A stretch of DNA of 64,000 nucleotides from Paracoccaceae bacterium (lineage in GTDB: Bacteria > Pseudomonadota > Alphaproteobacteria > Rhodobacterales > Rhodobacteraceae): the NCBI GenBank assembly GCA_018222585.1, contig JAAFAB010000005.1, positions 124,001 to 188,000 of the forward strand, in the 5' to 3' direction. Of this stretch, positions 30,421-39,870 are shown piece after piece. The position numbers and the translations under genes were made by a program. How positions within the stretch are numbered: the stretch's first letter is position 1; each line of letters opens with the position of its first letter. The notes beneath the pieces were generated by a model that searched no databases, had not been told where the DNA came from, and saw only the letters and a program-made list of their open reading frames with translations.

Positions 30421-32769
30421 TCAGAACTGGGTCCGGATGGACAGGTCGAAGGTCTGTTCGTTGTCGAATTCCTCTTTCTCGAGGGCGTGCGACCAGTTGA
30501 AGCGCAGCGGGCCGATCGGCGTGTCCCAGAACAGGGAGACACCGACGACCTGGCGCAGCGAGGCGTCCTCGTAGAGGACGTCCGCTGCCGTCTGGTCCAG
30601 CCCCCAGGCCGAGCCGATATCGTAGAAGACACCGCCCGAAATACCCAGTTCCTCGGGCAGGCCGACCGGGAATTCCGCGTCGAACTGCGCCACCGCGTAG
30701 GCCGTGCCGCCCAGGGCGTCATCGTAGTTGCCGGCGGAATACTGGCGCGGGCCGATCCCGTCCGGGGTAAAGCCGCGCATGATCGACGAGCCGATGCGGA
30801 ACCGGTCGGTCACCTGCGAATTGCTGCCGCCCAGCATCGAGATGGTGCCCGCCTTCAGCGTCGCCCGCAGGGTGATTTCCTCGTTCCAGACCTTCGTCTG
30901 GGCGACGGCGCGACCGGTGCTGCGGATGAACTCAACGTCACCGCCGACACCGCCGAAGTCCTGGGCGAATTCCAGCAGCAGGCCGGCGTTCGGGTTCAGC
31001 CCGGTCAGGCGGGTGTCGTAGGTGTAGCGATACCCCAGCGAGGAGGAATAACGCAGGTCCTCGGCCGCCTCGGCGGTCAGCAGCGAACCGACGGTGGTGC
31101 CGCTGTCCAGCGTGATATCGTTCGCCGACAGCTTGTAGTTGACATTCAGCTGCGACTTCTCGGCAAGCGGGAAGGTCAGGCCGGTGGTGAACGAGCCGTT
31201 CAGCGTATCGTAGTCGGAGTAATTCGACTGCGTCTCGGCGTAGGTCAGTCCGAAGTTCAGCGCCAGGTCGCGGCCCAGCAGGCGCGGCTCGGTGAAGTTG
31301 ATGCCATAGGTGCGGTCATCGGTGGCCCCCGAAAGGGTCACGCCAAGCACCTGGCCACGGCCGAGGAAGTTGTTTTCCCGGAAAGAGATCTGCAGGCCGA
31401 AGCCGTCGGTCGTCGAATAGGTGCCCCCGAAGGAGAGCGAGCCCGTCGGCGCCTCGTCGACATCCACGTCGACGATCACCTGGTCGGGGCGCGTGCCTTC
31501 ACGGGCGTTGACCTCGGCGTTGGAGAAGTAGCCGAGGGCGCGGATGCGCTCGGCGCTCTCGCGGATCTCGCGCGGGTTGAAGGGATCGCCCTCGGCCACC
31601 TTGAACTGCTGCCGGATGACCCGGTCCAGCGTCGTGGTGTTGCCCTCGATGTCGATGCGCTCGACGAAGACCCGCGGGCCGCGCGACAGCACGAATTCCA
31701 CGTCCAGGGTCAGGGTACGGTCGTTGCGGGTGATGCGCGGCTCGATGCGCAGGAAGTCGCGGCCATCACGGTTGGCCTGACGCTCCATGCGCGAAATCGC
31801 GTTCTCGACATCGGACGGCGTGTAGATGTTGCCGGTCTTCAGGTTCTGCGCTGCCTGGTAGACGGCGGCATCGACACCCTCGTATTCGCTGACGGTGGTG
31901 ACCTGGCCGACCTTGAATTGCTGGCCTTCCTCGACGTTGAAGGTCACGGTGTAGCCGTCCCGCTCGCGCGCCAGCTCGGCGTTGACGCCGGTGATGCGGA
32001 AATCGACGTAGCCGCGCGACAGGTAGAAGTCCTGCAGCACCTGCTTGTCGAACTCGATGCGGTCGGCGACGAAGGTGTCCGAGCGGAAGAAGGCGCGCAG
32101 CAGACCGGCCTGCTTGGACTGCAGCACCTGGCGCAGGCGGCGGTCGCTGTAGACGGTGTTGCCGACGAAGGAGATCCGTTCGACCTCGGTGTTGCTGCCC
32201 TCGAAGACCTCGAAGACCAGGTCGACTCGGTTGTCGCTGCGGCGGATGATCCTCGGCGTGACCCGCGCGGCCAGGCGGCCCTGCTGGGAATAGGCTTCCG
32301 AGATCAGCGCCGCATCGGCCTCGGCCTTGGTCGGCGAGAAGACCTGGCGCGAGGTCGACTGCACGATTTCCGAAAGCGCGTCATCCTTGATCCGGCGATT
32401 CCCCTCGAAGGAGATGCGGTTGATGGTCGGGAACTCGGTCACTTCGATGACCAGCGTCCCGCCCCGCGGCGTCAGCTCGACGGTCTCGAAGAGGCCGGAA
32501 TTGACGATGTTCTGGTAGGCTTCGTTCAGATCGGCGGCCGACACGGTCTGACCCTGCGCGATTCCCGCGTAGGTCAGGATCGTCGCGGCGGGAATACGGC
32601 GGTTGCCTTCGATGCTGACGTTCGAGAAGGCGTAGCTCTGCGCCAGGGAAACCACGGGAACCGTGACAGAAACGCCTGATACAATGGCGAAAATCGCAGC
32701 CGCCAGAGGAAAGGAAAATTTGTTGCGGCGGGCAGAGGTGGCAGCCCCGGCTCCAAAGGTATTCGTCAT
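30421..32769 (-). CDS. bamA: Outer-membrane protein assembly factor BamA
   Basis: Core of the BAM complex that inserts beta-barrel proteins into the outer membrane. About 782 residues: signal peptide ending VSLA before QSYAFSNV, five POTRA domains (VEGNRRI-, FEGNRRI-, FVGNTVY- and IEGNTTT-type starts are visible), then the 16-strand barrel with the loop-6 motif MRGF and C-terminal F. Start at 32769 or 32790; neither has a strong ribosome binding site. Upstream lies a terminator, so bamA probably begins its own transcript with skp and the lpx genes. Confidence 0.96.
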   Translation of the reverse strand: MTNTFGAGAATSARRNKFSFPLAAAIFAIVSGVSVTVPVVSLAQSYAFSNVSIEGNRRIPAATILTYAGIAQGQTVSAADLNEAYQNIVNSGLFETVELTPRGGTLVIEVTEFPTINRISFEGNRRIKDDALSEIVQSTSRQVFSPTKAEADAALISEAYSQQGRLAARVTPRIIRRSDNRVDLVFEVFEGSNTEVERISFVGNTVYSDRRLRQVLQSKQAGLLRAFFRSDTFVADRIEFDKQVLQDFYLSRGYVDFRITGVNAELARERDGYTVTFNVEEGQQFKVGQVTTVSEYEGVDAAVYQAAQNLKTGNIYTPSDVENAISRMERQANRDGRDFLRIEPRITRNDRTLTLDVEFVLSRGPRVFVERIDIEGNTTTLDRVIRQQFKVAEGDPFNPREIRESAERIRALGYFSNAEVNAREGTRPDQVIVDVDVDEAPTGSLSFGGTYSTTDGFGLQISFRENNFLGRGQVLGVTLSGATDDRTYGINFTEPRLLGRDLALNFGLTYAETQSNYSDYDTLNGSFTTGLTFPLAEKSQLNVNYKLSANDITLDSGTTVGSLLTAEAAEDLRYSSSLGYRYTYDTRLTGLNPNAGLLLEFAQDFGGVGGDVEFIRSTGRAVAQTKVWNEEITLRATLKAGTISMLGGSNSQVTDRFRIGSSIMRGFTPDGIGPRQYSAGNYDDALGGTAYAVAQFDAEFPVGLPEELGISGGVFYDIGSAWGLDQTAADVLYEDASLRQVVGVSLFWDTPIGPLRFNWSHALEKEEFDNEQTFDLSIRTQF

Positions 32770-32840
32770 ATTCCAGACCCACTCAGACATCCCATTTGAG
32801 ATGTGAGTATCGGGTTAATAAGCACTTGTCAAAACTGGAA

Positions 32841-32869
32841 AACGCGCGCCCGTCTCCGGGTCGCGCGTT
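32841..32869 (-). terminator. Terminator between small peptide gene and bamA
   Basis: Minus-strand stem AACGCGCG-A-CCCG / CGGG-CGCGCGTT with a GAGA loop, followed by TT, 54 bases after the stop of the 43-residue gene. Confidence 0.7.
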
Positions 32870-32922
32870 CCACTGGAAGCTGTCACTTTGCAGCGCCTGT
32901 CAGCCCTGTCGGGCGGGCACCG

Positions 32923-33054
32923 TCAGAAGACGATCTGAGCCAGATAGCCGGCCCCCACGAGGGCAAGCACCATGGTGCCCACGTAGAGCAGGAGGTCGAA
33001 GTTCAGATCGAAGAGCACCGCCATGCCGCGGTAGCCTTTTTGAAGAAGTGTCAT
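32923..33054 (-). CDS. Small membrane protein, 43 residues
   Basis: Open frame of 43 codons between rseP and bamA on the same strand: a soluble N-terminus (MTLLQKGYRGMAVLFDLNFD) followed by one hydrophobic helix (about residues 21-40) and ending QIVF. A minus-strand terminator follows at 32841, and the frame is free of any longer competing gene. The ribosome binding site is moderate. I recall similar short proteins with the FDLNFD motif in Rhodobacteraceae, unverified. Function unknown. Confidence 0.65.
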   Translation of the reverse strand: MTLLQKGYRGMAVLFDLNFDLLLYVGTMVLALVGAGYLAQIVF

Positions 33055-33264
33055 AGGGTCCCACGTCTTTCTTACCCTAGCGCCGGGATGTGCCCGGACA
33101 ATCCGCCCCTGAATGGCGCCGAAATAAGGCGCATTTAGGGTGCGAATTATGGCAAGATCTGGGCGCAGGCAATCCTGCCCCCACCTGACGCACCCGCCCT
33201 GGGCGCCGTTCCGCCGATGCGCTGGTTCCCCGGGGCCCCTGCTCTGGTCAGGATCCCGCGCCGG

Positions 33265-34623
33265 TCACGGGCACAGCACGTCGTTGCTCAGCGCGAAGAT
33301 CATCACCGACAGCACCAGGGTCAGGCCGGCGGCCATCAGAACCCGCAGCGCCCGGTCCGAGGGCGGCTTGCCCGACACGGCCTCGTAGGCGTGGAACACC
33401 AGGTGGCCGCCGTCCAGCACCGGCACCGGAAAGAGGTTCAGCAGCCCCACCCCGGTCGACAGGGCCGCGACGAACCAGACGAAGCTGACAAACCCCTGGC
33501 TGGCCATGGCGCCCGAGGTCTTGGCGATGCCGATCGGCCCGGTCATGTTGCAGGAGGAGATCGCCCCGGTGATCATGTGCCACAGCCCCGACAGGGAACT
33601 GCCGATCACCCCCCAGGTCTGCTGGATACCGCCCCAGAGGGAGCTCAGCAGCCCGGCCCGCTCGGTCGCCAGCTCGAAGGCCATGCCGCCGGCAATGCCG
33701 ATGCGCCATTCGGTGCGGAAACCGCCTTCGGGGGCGGGCTCATCGACGCGGCGCGGGGTCAGCACGAAATCCATCGGCGCCTCCACACCCTCGCGCCAGA
33801 CATTCAGCAGCAGCGGCGCCCCGGCCGAACCCTCGACCCGGGACTTGAGCTGCTCGAAGGCGAAGATCGGCGTGCCGTCGATGGCGGTGATCACGTCGCC
33901 CTGCTTCAGCCCGATGTCGTAGGCGGCGGAGTTCGGTGCCAGCTGCGTGACGATGGGCGGATAGGGATAGGGGCCGGTGACCTGGCGCTCGTCCCCGTCG
34001 CGCAGCACGCGGTAGGACAGTTCGGCGGCCATAGGCAGGTTGTCCGAGAACGCCTGCATCCCTTCGGCGTCATCCAGCTCCGGCAGGGTCACGCCGCCGA
34101 TGGCAAGGATCTGATCCCCCTGCTGCAGCCCCTCGTCCGCGGCCTGCAGCGGCGGCAGCGGGCGCAGGTCTCCGATGGCCAGCGGCTCGGCCACCTCGCC
34201 GCGGGCAAAGAGCAGGGCGGCGAACAGCAGGATCGACAGGAAGAAGTTGAAGAACGGCCCGGCGGCCACCGTCGCGGCCCGCGCCCAGAGCGGGGCCCCC
34301 AGCATGGTATGGCGCCGCTCGTCCGCGGACAGGGTCGAGATGACCTCCTCGTCCGGGCCGGCCGAGGCCGCATCGCCATCGCCCAGGAACTTGACGTAGC
34401 CGCCGAAGGGCAGTGCCGCCACCTGCCAGCGGGTGCCGTGGCGGTCCACCCGGCTGAACAGCACCGGCCCGAAGCCAAGCGAGAAGACCTCGGCCTTGAT
34501 GCCCGAGATCCGGCCGATGATGTAATGCCCGTATTCATGGATCGCGACGATGATCGACAGGGCCACGACGAAGGCGATCACCACGTACAGCAGATTCCCG
34601 AATTCGGGCAGAAAACTCGTCAT
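33265..34623 (-). CDS. rseP: Site-2 protease RseP (RIP metalloprotease)
   Basis: Intramembrane zinc protease that cleaves anti-sigma factors or signal-peptide remnants. The 452-residue protein has HEYGHY (zinc site HExxH) in the first membrane helix at about residue 29, a cytoplasmic GFGPVLFS segment, two PDZ domains in the periplasmic loop, and the third zinc ligand in NLFPVPVLDGGHL near the C-terminus. It lies 5 bases after dxr. Confidence 0.95.
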   Translation of the reverse strand: MTSFLPEFGNLLYVVIAFVVALSIIVAIHEYGHYIIGRISGIKAEVFSLGFGPVLFSRVDRHGTRWQVAALPFGGYVKFLGDGDAASAGPDEEVISTLSADERRHTMLGAPLWARAATVAAGPFFNFFLSILLFAALLFARGEVAEPLAIGDLRPLPPLQAADEGLQQGDQILAIGGVTLPELDDAEGMQAFSDNLPMAAELSYRVLRDGDERQVTGPYPYPPIVTQLAPNSAAYDIGLKQGDVITAIDGTPIFAFEQLKSRVEGSAGAPLLLNVWREGVEAPMDFVLTPRRVDEPAPEGGFRTEWRIGIAGGMAFELATERAGLLSSLWGGIQQTWGVIGSSLSGLWHMITGAISSCNMTGPIGIAKTSGAMASQGFVSFVWFVAALSTGVGLLNLFPVPVLDGGHLVFHAYEAVSGKPPSDRALRVLMAAGLTLVLSVMIFALSNDVLCP

Positions 34624-34628
34624 ATGGC

Positions 34629-35813
34629 CTATACCGTCCCTGTCTTGCGCACCTGTGCCATGCAGTCTTCCGCATAACGTCTTGCGATCTGGTCCATGTG
34701 CAGCACGTTATCAAGGCTGAAGGCGGCATCAATGAGACCTGAATCGGTCTCGATCCGGTCAAGAACCCGTGTGACGACCTCGGCCATGTCCATGAAGCCG
34801 ATGCGGCGGGCCAGGAAGGCGTCCAGCGCCACCTCCTTCGCCGCGTTCAGCGCGCAGCCCGACAGGCCGCCGCGGTCCATCACCCGATGCGCCAGGCCAA
34901 GGGCCGGGTAGCGTTCCGGGTCCGGCGCCTCGAAGGAGAGGCTGCCGATGCGCGCGAGGTCAAGCCGTTCCAGCGGCAGCGCGGCGCGATCGGGCCAGTT
35001 CAGCGCGTAGCCGATGGCGTGGCGCATGTCGGCGGGGCCGAGGTGGGCGATCAGCCCGGCATCGACGTGACCGACCAGCGCATGAACCAGGCTTTCGCGG
35101 TGAATCAGCACTTCCAGCTGGTCCGGCGAAAAGCCGAAGAACTCTTTCGCCTCGATCAGCTCCAGCGCCTTGTTGAACATCGAGGCGGAATCGACGGTGA
35201 TGCGCAACCCCATGTCCCAGTTGGGATGCGTCGCGGCCTGTTCGGGCGTCGCGGTGCGCATCTTCTCCAGCGGCCAGTCGCGGAAGGCCCCGCCCGAGGC
35301 GGTGATGATGACACGCTCGACCGAGGCCGGATCCTCGCCCAGCAGGGCCTGGTAGATGGCCGAGTGTTCGCTGTCGACGGGCAGCAGCTCGGCGCCGGCG
35401 CGCCTGGCGGTCTCCAGCACCAGCGGCCCGGCGCAGACGAGGGTTTCCTTGTTGGCCAGCGCCAGCGCGGCGCCGCGTTCCAGCGCCTTCAGGCCCGGCG
35501 CCAGGCCGGCGGCGCCGACGATGGCCGACATCACCCAGTCGGCGGGACGCTCGGCGGCCTCGATCAGGGCGCCCTGCCCGGCTGCGGTCTTGATCCCCGT
35601 CCCGGCAAGCGCCGCGCGCAGCTCGGGCAGACGCGCCTCGTGGGCGGTCACGGCGAACTTGGCATTCAGGCGCATCGCATCCTTCGCCAACTGGTCGATG
35701 TTATGACCGCCGGTCAGCGCCTCGACCTCGAAATCGTCCGGGCGACGGGCAACGAGATCGATGGTGCTCTGTCCGATGGAGCCGGTGGCCCCGAGGATCG
35801 TGATCCGGCGCAT
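34629..35813 (-). CDS. dxr: 1-deoxy-D-xylulose 5-phosphate reductoisomerase
   Basis: Second step of the MEP isoprenoid pathway, NADPH-dependent. The 394-residue enzyme has the Rossmann start ILGATGSIGQSTIDL, the ALANKETLVCAG segment, the metal ligands in PVDSEHSAIYQ, and ASGGAFRDWPLEKM, all diagnostic. Part of the uppS-cdsA-dxr-rseP run; cdsA ends 1 base before its start. Confidence 0.98.
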   Translation of the reverse strand: MRRITILGATGSIGQSTIDLVARRPDDFEVEALTGGHNIDQLAKDAMRLNAKFAVTAHEARLPELRAALAGTGIKTAAGQGALIEAAERPADWVMSAIVGAAGLAPGLKALERGAALALANKETLVCAGPLVLETARRAGAELLPVDSEHSAIYQALLGEDPASVERVIITASGGAFRDWPLEKMRTATPEQAATHPNWDMGLRITVDSASMFNKALELIEAKEFFGFSPDQLEVLIHRESLVHALVGHVDAGLIAHLGPADMRHAIGYALNWPDRAALPLERLDLARIGSLSFEAPDPERYPALGLAHRVMDRGGLSGCALNAAKEVALDAFLARRIGFMDMAEVVTRVLDRIETDSGLIDAAFSLDNVLHMDQIARRYAEDCMAQVRKTGTV

Positions 35814-35814
35814 G

Positions 35815-36603
35815 TTACCCCGCGATGAAGAAGAGCCCCGTCCAGGGGCCGGTCAGCAGCAGCATGAGCGAGGCGCCCAGCATTCCGTCGAACCGATCCA
35901 GCAGACCGCCATGGCCGGGGATCAGGTTCGAGGAATCCTTGACGCCCGCACGCCGCTTCAGCGCGCTTTCGGCCATGTCACCCATTTGCGAGGCCATGGA
36001 CAATGCGACGGATACGCCCGCCAGCGCCGCGCCCTCGCCCATCCACAGCCCGAAGCCGAGGCCGACGAGGCCCGCGGCAACCCAGCCCGCGATGGTGCCC
36101 GACCAGGTCTTCTTGGGGCTGACGCGGGGCCAGAACTTCGGTCCGCCGATCATCCGGCCCGCGAAGTAGCCCGCCACATCGGTGACGACGACGACGGCCA
36201 CCAGCCAGCCCAGCCAGAGCGCGCCCTGGTCGGTCCGCAGCCGGGCCATGCCATAGCCCGCGATGAGGATCATGGCACAGAAGACGAGGAACAGCGTCCG
36301 CCGTTTCGGCACCAGCGACAGGCCCGCCATCGAGGGCGCCAGCAGCAGCGGCAGCGCGAAGCCGCCGGGCACGAAGACCGCCAGGGCCAGGGCCAGGCCC
36401 GCGACGCCGCCCATCTGCAGCGCCACGCTGTCGTTGCCGGGGGCGCAGATCCGCACCAGCTCCCAGACCATGCCGCCGCAGACCAGGGCGATGAACAGCT
36501 TGAACCAGGCCCCGCCGAGCCAGATCACCAGCAGCCCGGTGAGGACGAGAACCAGCCCCGAAGCCAGACGCGGCGCCAGGTCGGACCACTTGCGATCAGC
36601 CAT
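35815..36603 (-). CDS. cdsA: Phosphatidate cytidylyltransferase
   Basis: Makes CDP-diacylglycerol for phospholipid synthesis in the inner membrane. About 262 residues with seven or more membrane helices and the CDS signature LKRRAGVKD...IPGHGGLLDRFDG near the C-terminus. The ATG at 36603 (MADRKWSDL) sits 4 bases past the uppS stop; the frame is open further upstream but inside uppS. Confidence 0.95.
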   Translation of the reverse strand: MADRKWSDLAPRLASGLVLVLTGLLVIWLGGAWFKLFIALVCGGMVWELVRICAPGNDSVALQMGGVAGLALALAVFVPGGFALPLLLAPSMAGLSLVPKRRTLFLVFCAMILIAGYGMARLRTDQGALWLGWLVAVVVVTDVAGYFAGRMIGGPKFWPRVSPKKTWSGTIAGWVAAGLVGLGFGLWMGEGAALAGVSVALSMASQMGDMAESALKRRAGVKDSSNLIPGHGGLLDRFDGMLGASLMLLLTGPWTGLFFIAG

Positions 36604-36607
36604 CTGC

Positions 36608-37357
36608 CTACCCTTTCGCGCCGCCGAAGCGACGATCCCGGCTGCCGAAATTCTCCAGTACCCCGGCAAAGACCTCCTTGGTGAAGTCGGGCCAGAGCGT
36701 GTCGATGAACTCGTATTCCGCATAGGCGGACTGCCAGAGCAGGAAGTTCGAGATCCGCGCCTCGCCGCTGGTGCGGATCACCAGGTCGGGGTCGGGCAGC
36801 ACGCAGGTATCGAGGTAGCGCGGCAGGGTTTCCTCGTCCACGCTCTCGGGGTCGAGCCGTCCCGCCGCCACGTCCTCGGCCAGGCGCTTGGTGGCGCGGG
36901 CCACCTCGTCGCGGCCGCCGTAGTTCAGCGCGATGGTCAGGTTGGTGCCGGTGCAGTCGGAGGTCATCTCTTCCAGCTCGTCCATCAGCGCCTGCAGCTT
37001 CTGGTCGAGGCCGGGACGGTCACCGATGAAGCGCACCCGCACGTTATGGTCGCGCAGGGCGCGAGCTTCCTTGCGGATGTAGCTGCGGAAGAGCGACATC
37101 AGCCCGGCGACCTCGATCTGGGTGCGTTTCCAGTTCTCGGTCGAGAAGCCGAAGATTGTCAGGTACTTGACGCCCAGGTCCGGGCAGGCCCTGACGATCT
37201 CGCGCACCCGTCGGGCGCCGGCGTGATGGCCGAAGAGCCGCGGACGCCCGCGCATCGTCGCCCAGCGTCCGTTGCCATCCATGATGATCGCCACGTGGCA
37301 GGGGCCGGCAGGGCCCCCTCCGCTCTGATCTGCGAGGGCTTGCGCCTCGTCCGCCAT
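36608..37357 (-). CDS. uppS: Undecaprenyl diphosphate synthase (isoprenyl transferase)
   Basis: Makes the C55 lipid carrier for peptidoglycan and O-antigen. The 249-residue cis-prenyltransferase has IIMDGNGRWA with the catalytic Asp, HHAGARRVREIV, FSTENWKR, NYGGRDEV and the C-terminal RTSGEARISNFLLWQSAYAE in outline. Fourth in the pyrH-frr-uppS order, 69 bases after frr. Confidence 0.97.
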   Translation of the reverse strand: MADEAQALADQSGGGPAGPCHVAIIMDGNGRWATMRGRPRLFGHHAGARRVREIVRACPDLGVKYLTIFGFSTENWKRTQIEVAGLMSLFRSYIRKEARALRDHNVRVRFIGDRPGLDQKLQALMDELEEMTSDCTGTNLTIALNYGGRDEVARATKRLAEDVAAGRLDPESVDEETLPRYLDTCVLPDPDLVIRTSGEARISNFLLWQSAYAEYEFIDTLWPDFTKEVFAGVLENFGSRDRRFGGAKG

Positions 37358-37426
37358 GGGCCCCTCCCCGTGATGCTGTGGCGATATGCAGCCTTGGCTG
37401 GGCCGGGACCGGGCCCGGCCGTCGCC

Positions 37427-37990
37427 TCAGACCTGCATGATTTCCGCTTGCTTGGTCTCCAGCGCCTGATCGACCTTCTTGACGTAGCTGTCGGTCAGTT
37501 CCTGCACCTCGGCTTCCCAGAACTTCTGGTCGTCCTCGGAGAGGCCGTCGGCCTTGGCCTTCTTGATCTGGTCCATGCCGTCGCGGCGCAGGTTGCGCAC
37601 GGCGACGCGGGCATGTTCGGCGTATTGCGCGGCGACCTTGCCCAACTCGCGGCGGCGTTCCTCGTTCAGCTCGGGGATCGGCAGCATGATGATGGTGCCG
37701 TTGAGCTGCGGGTTGATACCCAGGCCGCTTTCGCGGATCGCCTTTTCGACCTTGTTGACCAGACCCTTGTCCCAGACGTTGATCGTGACCATGCGCGGCT
37801 CGGGCACGTTGACGGTGCCGACCTGGTTGATCGGGGTGGGCTGGCCGTAGGCATCGACCATCACCGGCTCCAGCATCGAGGCCGAGGCCCGACCGGTCCG
37901 CAGCGAGGCGAATTCGGTCCTGAGGTTCGACATCGCGCCTTCCATGCGGCGCTTGAGGTCATCGGTGTCGAGTTCGAAATCTTCAGACAT
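37427..37990 (-). CDS. frr: Ribosome recycling factor
   Basis: Splits post-termination ribosomes together with EF-G. The 187-residue protein has the two-domain family layout, with [37 protein letters not shown] and [21 protein letters not shown] all present in outline. Lies 140 bases after pyrH. Confidence 0.98.
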   Translation of the reverse strand: MSEDFELDTDDLKRRMEGAMSNLRTEFASLRTGRASASMLEPVMVDAYGQPTPINQVGTVNVPEPRMVTINVWDKGLVNKVEKAIRESGLGINPQLNGTIIMLPIPELNEERRRELGKVAAQYAEHARVAVRNLRRDGMDQIKKAKADGLSEDDQKFWEAEVQELTDSYVKKVDQALETKQAEIMQV

Positions 37991-38079
37991 GGTAATATAG
38001 CCCGCTGAGCTGGTTCGTCATTCCGAGGCGTTCTAGGACAGCGCACCCGGGATGTATAGTAATTTGCGACAATTGACCT

Positions 38080-38103
38080 GGCGCCGGGGTCTCCCCCGGC
38101 GCC
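38080..38103. other. Strong hairpin between pyrH and frr
   Basis: Inverted repeat GGCGCCGGGG / CCCCGGCGCC with a four-base loop in the 140-base gap between pyrH and frr. There is no T run on the transcribed strand, so it is more likely an mRNA processing or stability element than a terminator. Confidence 0.5.
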
Positions 38104-38130
38104 CGAAAGCCGGCCTGTCGGCGGTCCGGT

Positions 38131-38862
38131 TCAGCCCTTGACGAGGGTATGGGCGCCCTTGCCCTGCAGGATGCCACGGAAGCCGTTCGGGTCATCCAGC
38201 GGGAAGACGATGATCGGCTTGTGGTTGTCCCGCGCCAGCGCGATCGCCGAGGCGTCCATCACCTTGAGGTTCTTCTGCAGCACCTCGTCGTAGCTCACCA
38301 CATCGTACCGCTTGGCATCGGGGTTGGTCTTGGGGTCCTTGTCATAGACCCCGTCGACCCCGTTCTTGCCCATGAAGATCGCTTCGCAGGCCATCTCGTT
38401 GGCGCGCAGCGTGGCGGCGGTGTCGGTGGTGAAATAGGGGTTTCCGGTGCCGGCGGCGAAGATGCACACACGCTTCTTCTCCAGGTGGCGGACGGCACGG
38501 CGGCGGATGTAGGGTTCGGCCACCTCGTTCATGGTGATCGCGCTGATCACCCGGGTATAGACGCCCAGGCCCTCCAGCGCGGCCTGCATGGCCAGCGCGT
38601 TCATCACCGTCGCCAGCATCCCCATGTAGTCGGCGGTGGTCCGCTCCATCCCCTGCGCCGATCCGGCGAGGCCGCGGAAGATGTTGCCGCCCCCGATCAC
38701 CATGCAGATCTCGACGCCCATGTCATGCACGCTCTGCACCTGCTTGGCGATCCGCTCGACGGTCGGCGGATGCAGGCCGTAGCCCTGGTCTCCCATCAAC
38801 GCCTCCCCCGAGATCTTCAACATCACCCGCTGGTAGGTGGGCTCCTGCTCGGTTTCGGCCAT
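38131..38862 (-). CDS. pyrH: UMP kinase
   Basis: Phosphorylates UMP to UDP; feedback-controlled by UTP and GTP in the family. The 243-residue amino-acid-kinase-fold protein has [37 protein letters not shown] and the C-terminal [12 protein letters not shown] in outline. The ATG at 38862 follows AAGGAGCGCAAC. First gene of the minus-strand run that leads into frr, uppS, cdsA. Confidence 0.97.
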   Translation of the reverse strand: MAETEQEPTYQRVMLKISGEALMGDQGYGLHPPTVERIAKQVQSVHDMGVEICMVIGGGNIFRGLAGSAQGMERTTADYMGMLATVMNALAMQAALEGLGVYTRVISAITMNEVAEPYIRRRAVRHLEKKRVCIFAAGTGNPYFTTDTAATLRANEMACEAIFMGKNGVDGVYDKDPKTNPDAKRYDVVSYDEVLQKNLKVMDASAIALARDNHKPIIVFPLDDPNGFRGILQGKGAHTLVKG

Positions 38863-38972
38863 GTTGCGCTCCTTCACGGCGGGGGACTAGGATCGCGCGC
38901 AAAATGTCGGAAAAGGCGGGCAGGTTCAATGCGGGAAATGGGTCAGGCGGACGGGAAAGCGGGTGGCTGCGA

Positions 38973-39857
38973 ATGACGTGGGCGCAAGAGACCGCAACGG
39001 GCCTCGCAACGGACCGCCATGTGCTCATCGCAGGGCCGACCGCCTCGGGCAAATCGGCCCTGGCGATGCGCATCGCCGAGCGGGACGGCGGCGTGATCGT
39101 CAATGCCGACGCGCTGCAGGTCTATGCCAACTGGCGCGTCCTCTCCGCCCGCCCCTCCGAGGCCGAAGAGGCGGCGCTGCCGCATCGCCTGTTCGGCCAT
39201 GTCGACCGGCTGCAGCCCTACTCCGTCGGCGACTGGCTGCGCGAGGTCGAGACCCTGCTTTCGGGCCCCGAGCGTCTGGTGATCGTCGGCGGCACCGGCC
39301 TCTACCTCTCGGCCCTGACCGAGGGGCTGGCGGTGATCCCCGAGGTGCCGCCCGAGGTCCGTGCCGAGGGCAATGCCCTGCGCGAGGCCGACTTGCCGGC
39401 GATGATCGCCGCGCTGGATGCCGAGAGCGCCGCCCGCATCGACCTGAACAACCCCGCCCGGGTGCAACGGGCCTGGGAGGTGCTGCGCGCCACCGGGCGC
39501 GGCATCGCCGCCTGGCAGGCCGAGACCCCGCCCCCCCTGCTGCCGCCTTCGGCCTGCACGCGGCTGGTGCTGGAGGCGCCGAAGGACTGGCTGACGCCGC
39601 GCATCGAGAGGCGATTCGACCAGATGCTCGAAATGGGGGCGCTGGAAGAGGCCCGCGACAACCTCCGAGGCTGGGATCCCGCGCGGCCCTCGTCCAAGGC
39701 AATAGGGGCACCAGAGCTAATTGCCTATCTCCGTGAGGAAATTTCCTTTGACGAGGCCCGGGAACGCGCCATAATACTGACCCGTAGGTATGCGAAACGG
39801 CAAAGAACCTGGTTCCGAGCCCGCATGTCGTCCTGGCGGGTCATCCCGGCTGCGTAG
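38973..39857 (+). CDS. miaA: tRNA dimethylallyltransferase MiaA
   Basis: Adds a dimethylallyl group to A37 of tRNAs that read UNN codons. The protein has the P-loop [45 protein letters not shown] and the C-terminal [14 protein letters not shown] prefer the ATG at 38973, preceded by GGGTGG; the ATG at 38904 would add 23 residues without family similarity. The insert between the catalytic halves is short, as usual in Rhodobacterales. Divergent from pyrH. Confidence 0.95.
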   Translation: MTWAQETATGLATDRHVLIAGPTASGKSALAMRIAERDGGVIVNADALQVYANWRVLSARPSEAEEAALPHRLFGHVDRLQPYSVGDWLREVETLLSGPERLVIVGGTGLYLSALTEGLAVIPEVPPEVRAEGNALREADLPAMIAALDAESAARIDLNNPARVQRAWEVLRATGRGIAAWQAETPPPLLPPSACTRLVLEAPKDWLTPRIERRFDQMLEMGALEEARDNLRGWDPARPSSKAIGAPELIAYLREEISFDEARERAIILTRRYAKRQRTWFRARMSSWRVIPAA

Positions 39858-39870
39858 CCTTTACTTATCA

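Noticed and set aside
32812-32820. CtrA site upstream of bamA
   Set aside because: A single TTAA (GGGTTAATAAG) with no partner at seven bases; not enough.
38080-38103. Terminator of pyrH
   Set aside because: The hairpin is strong but lacks a T run on the transcribed strand, and pyrH-frr cotranscription is common; kept only as a hairpin.
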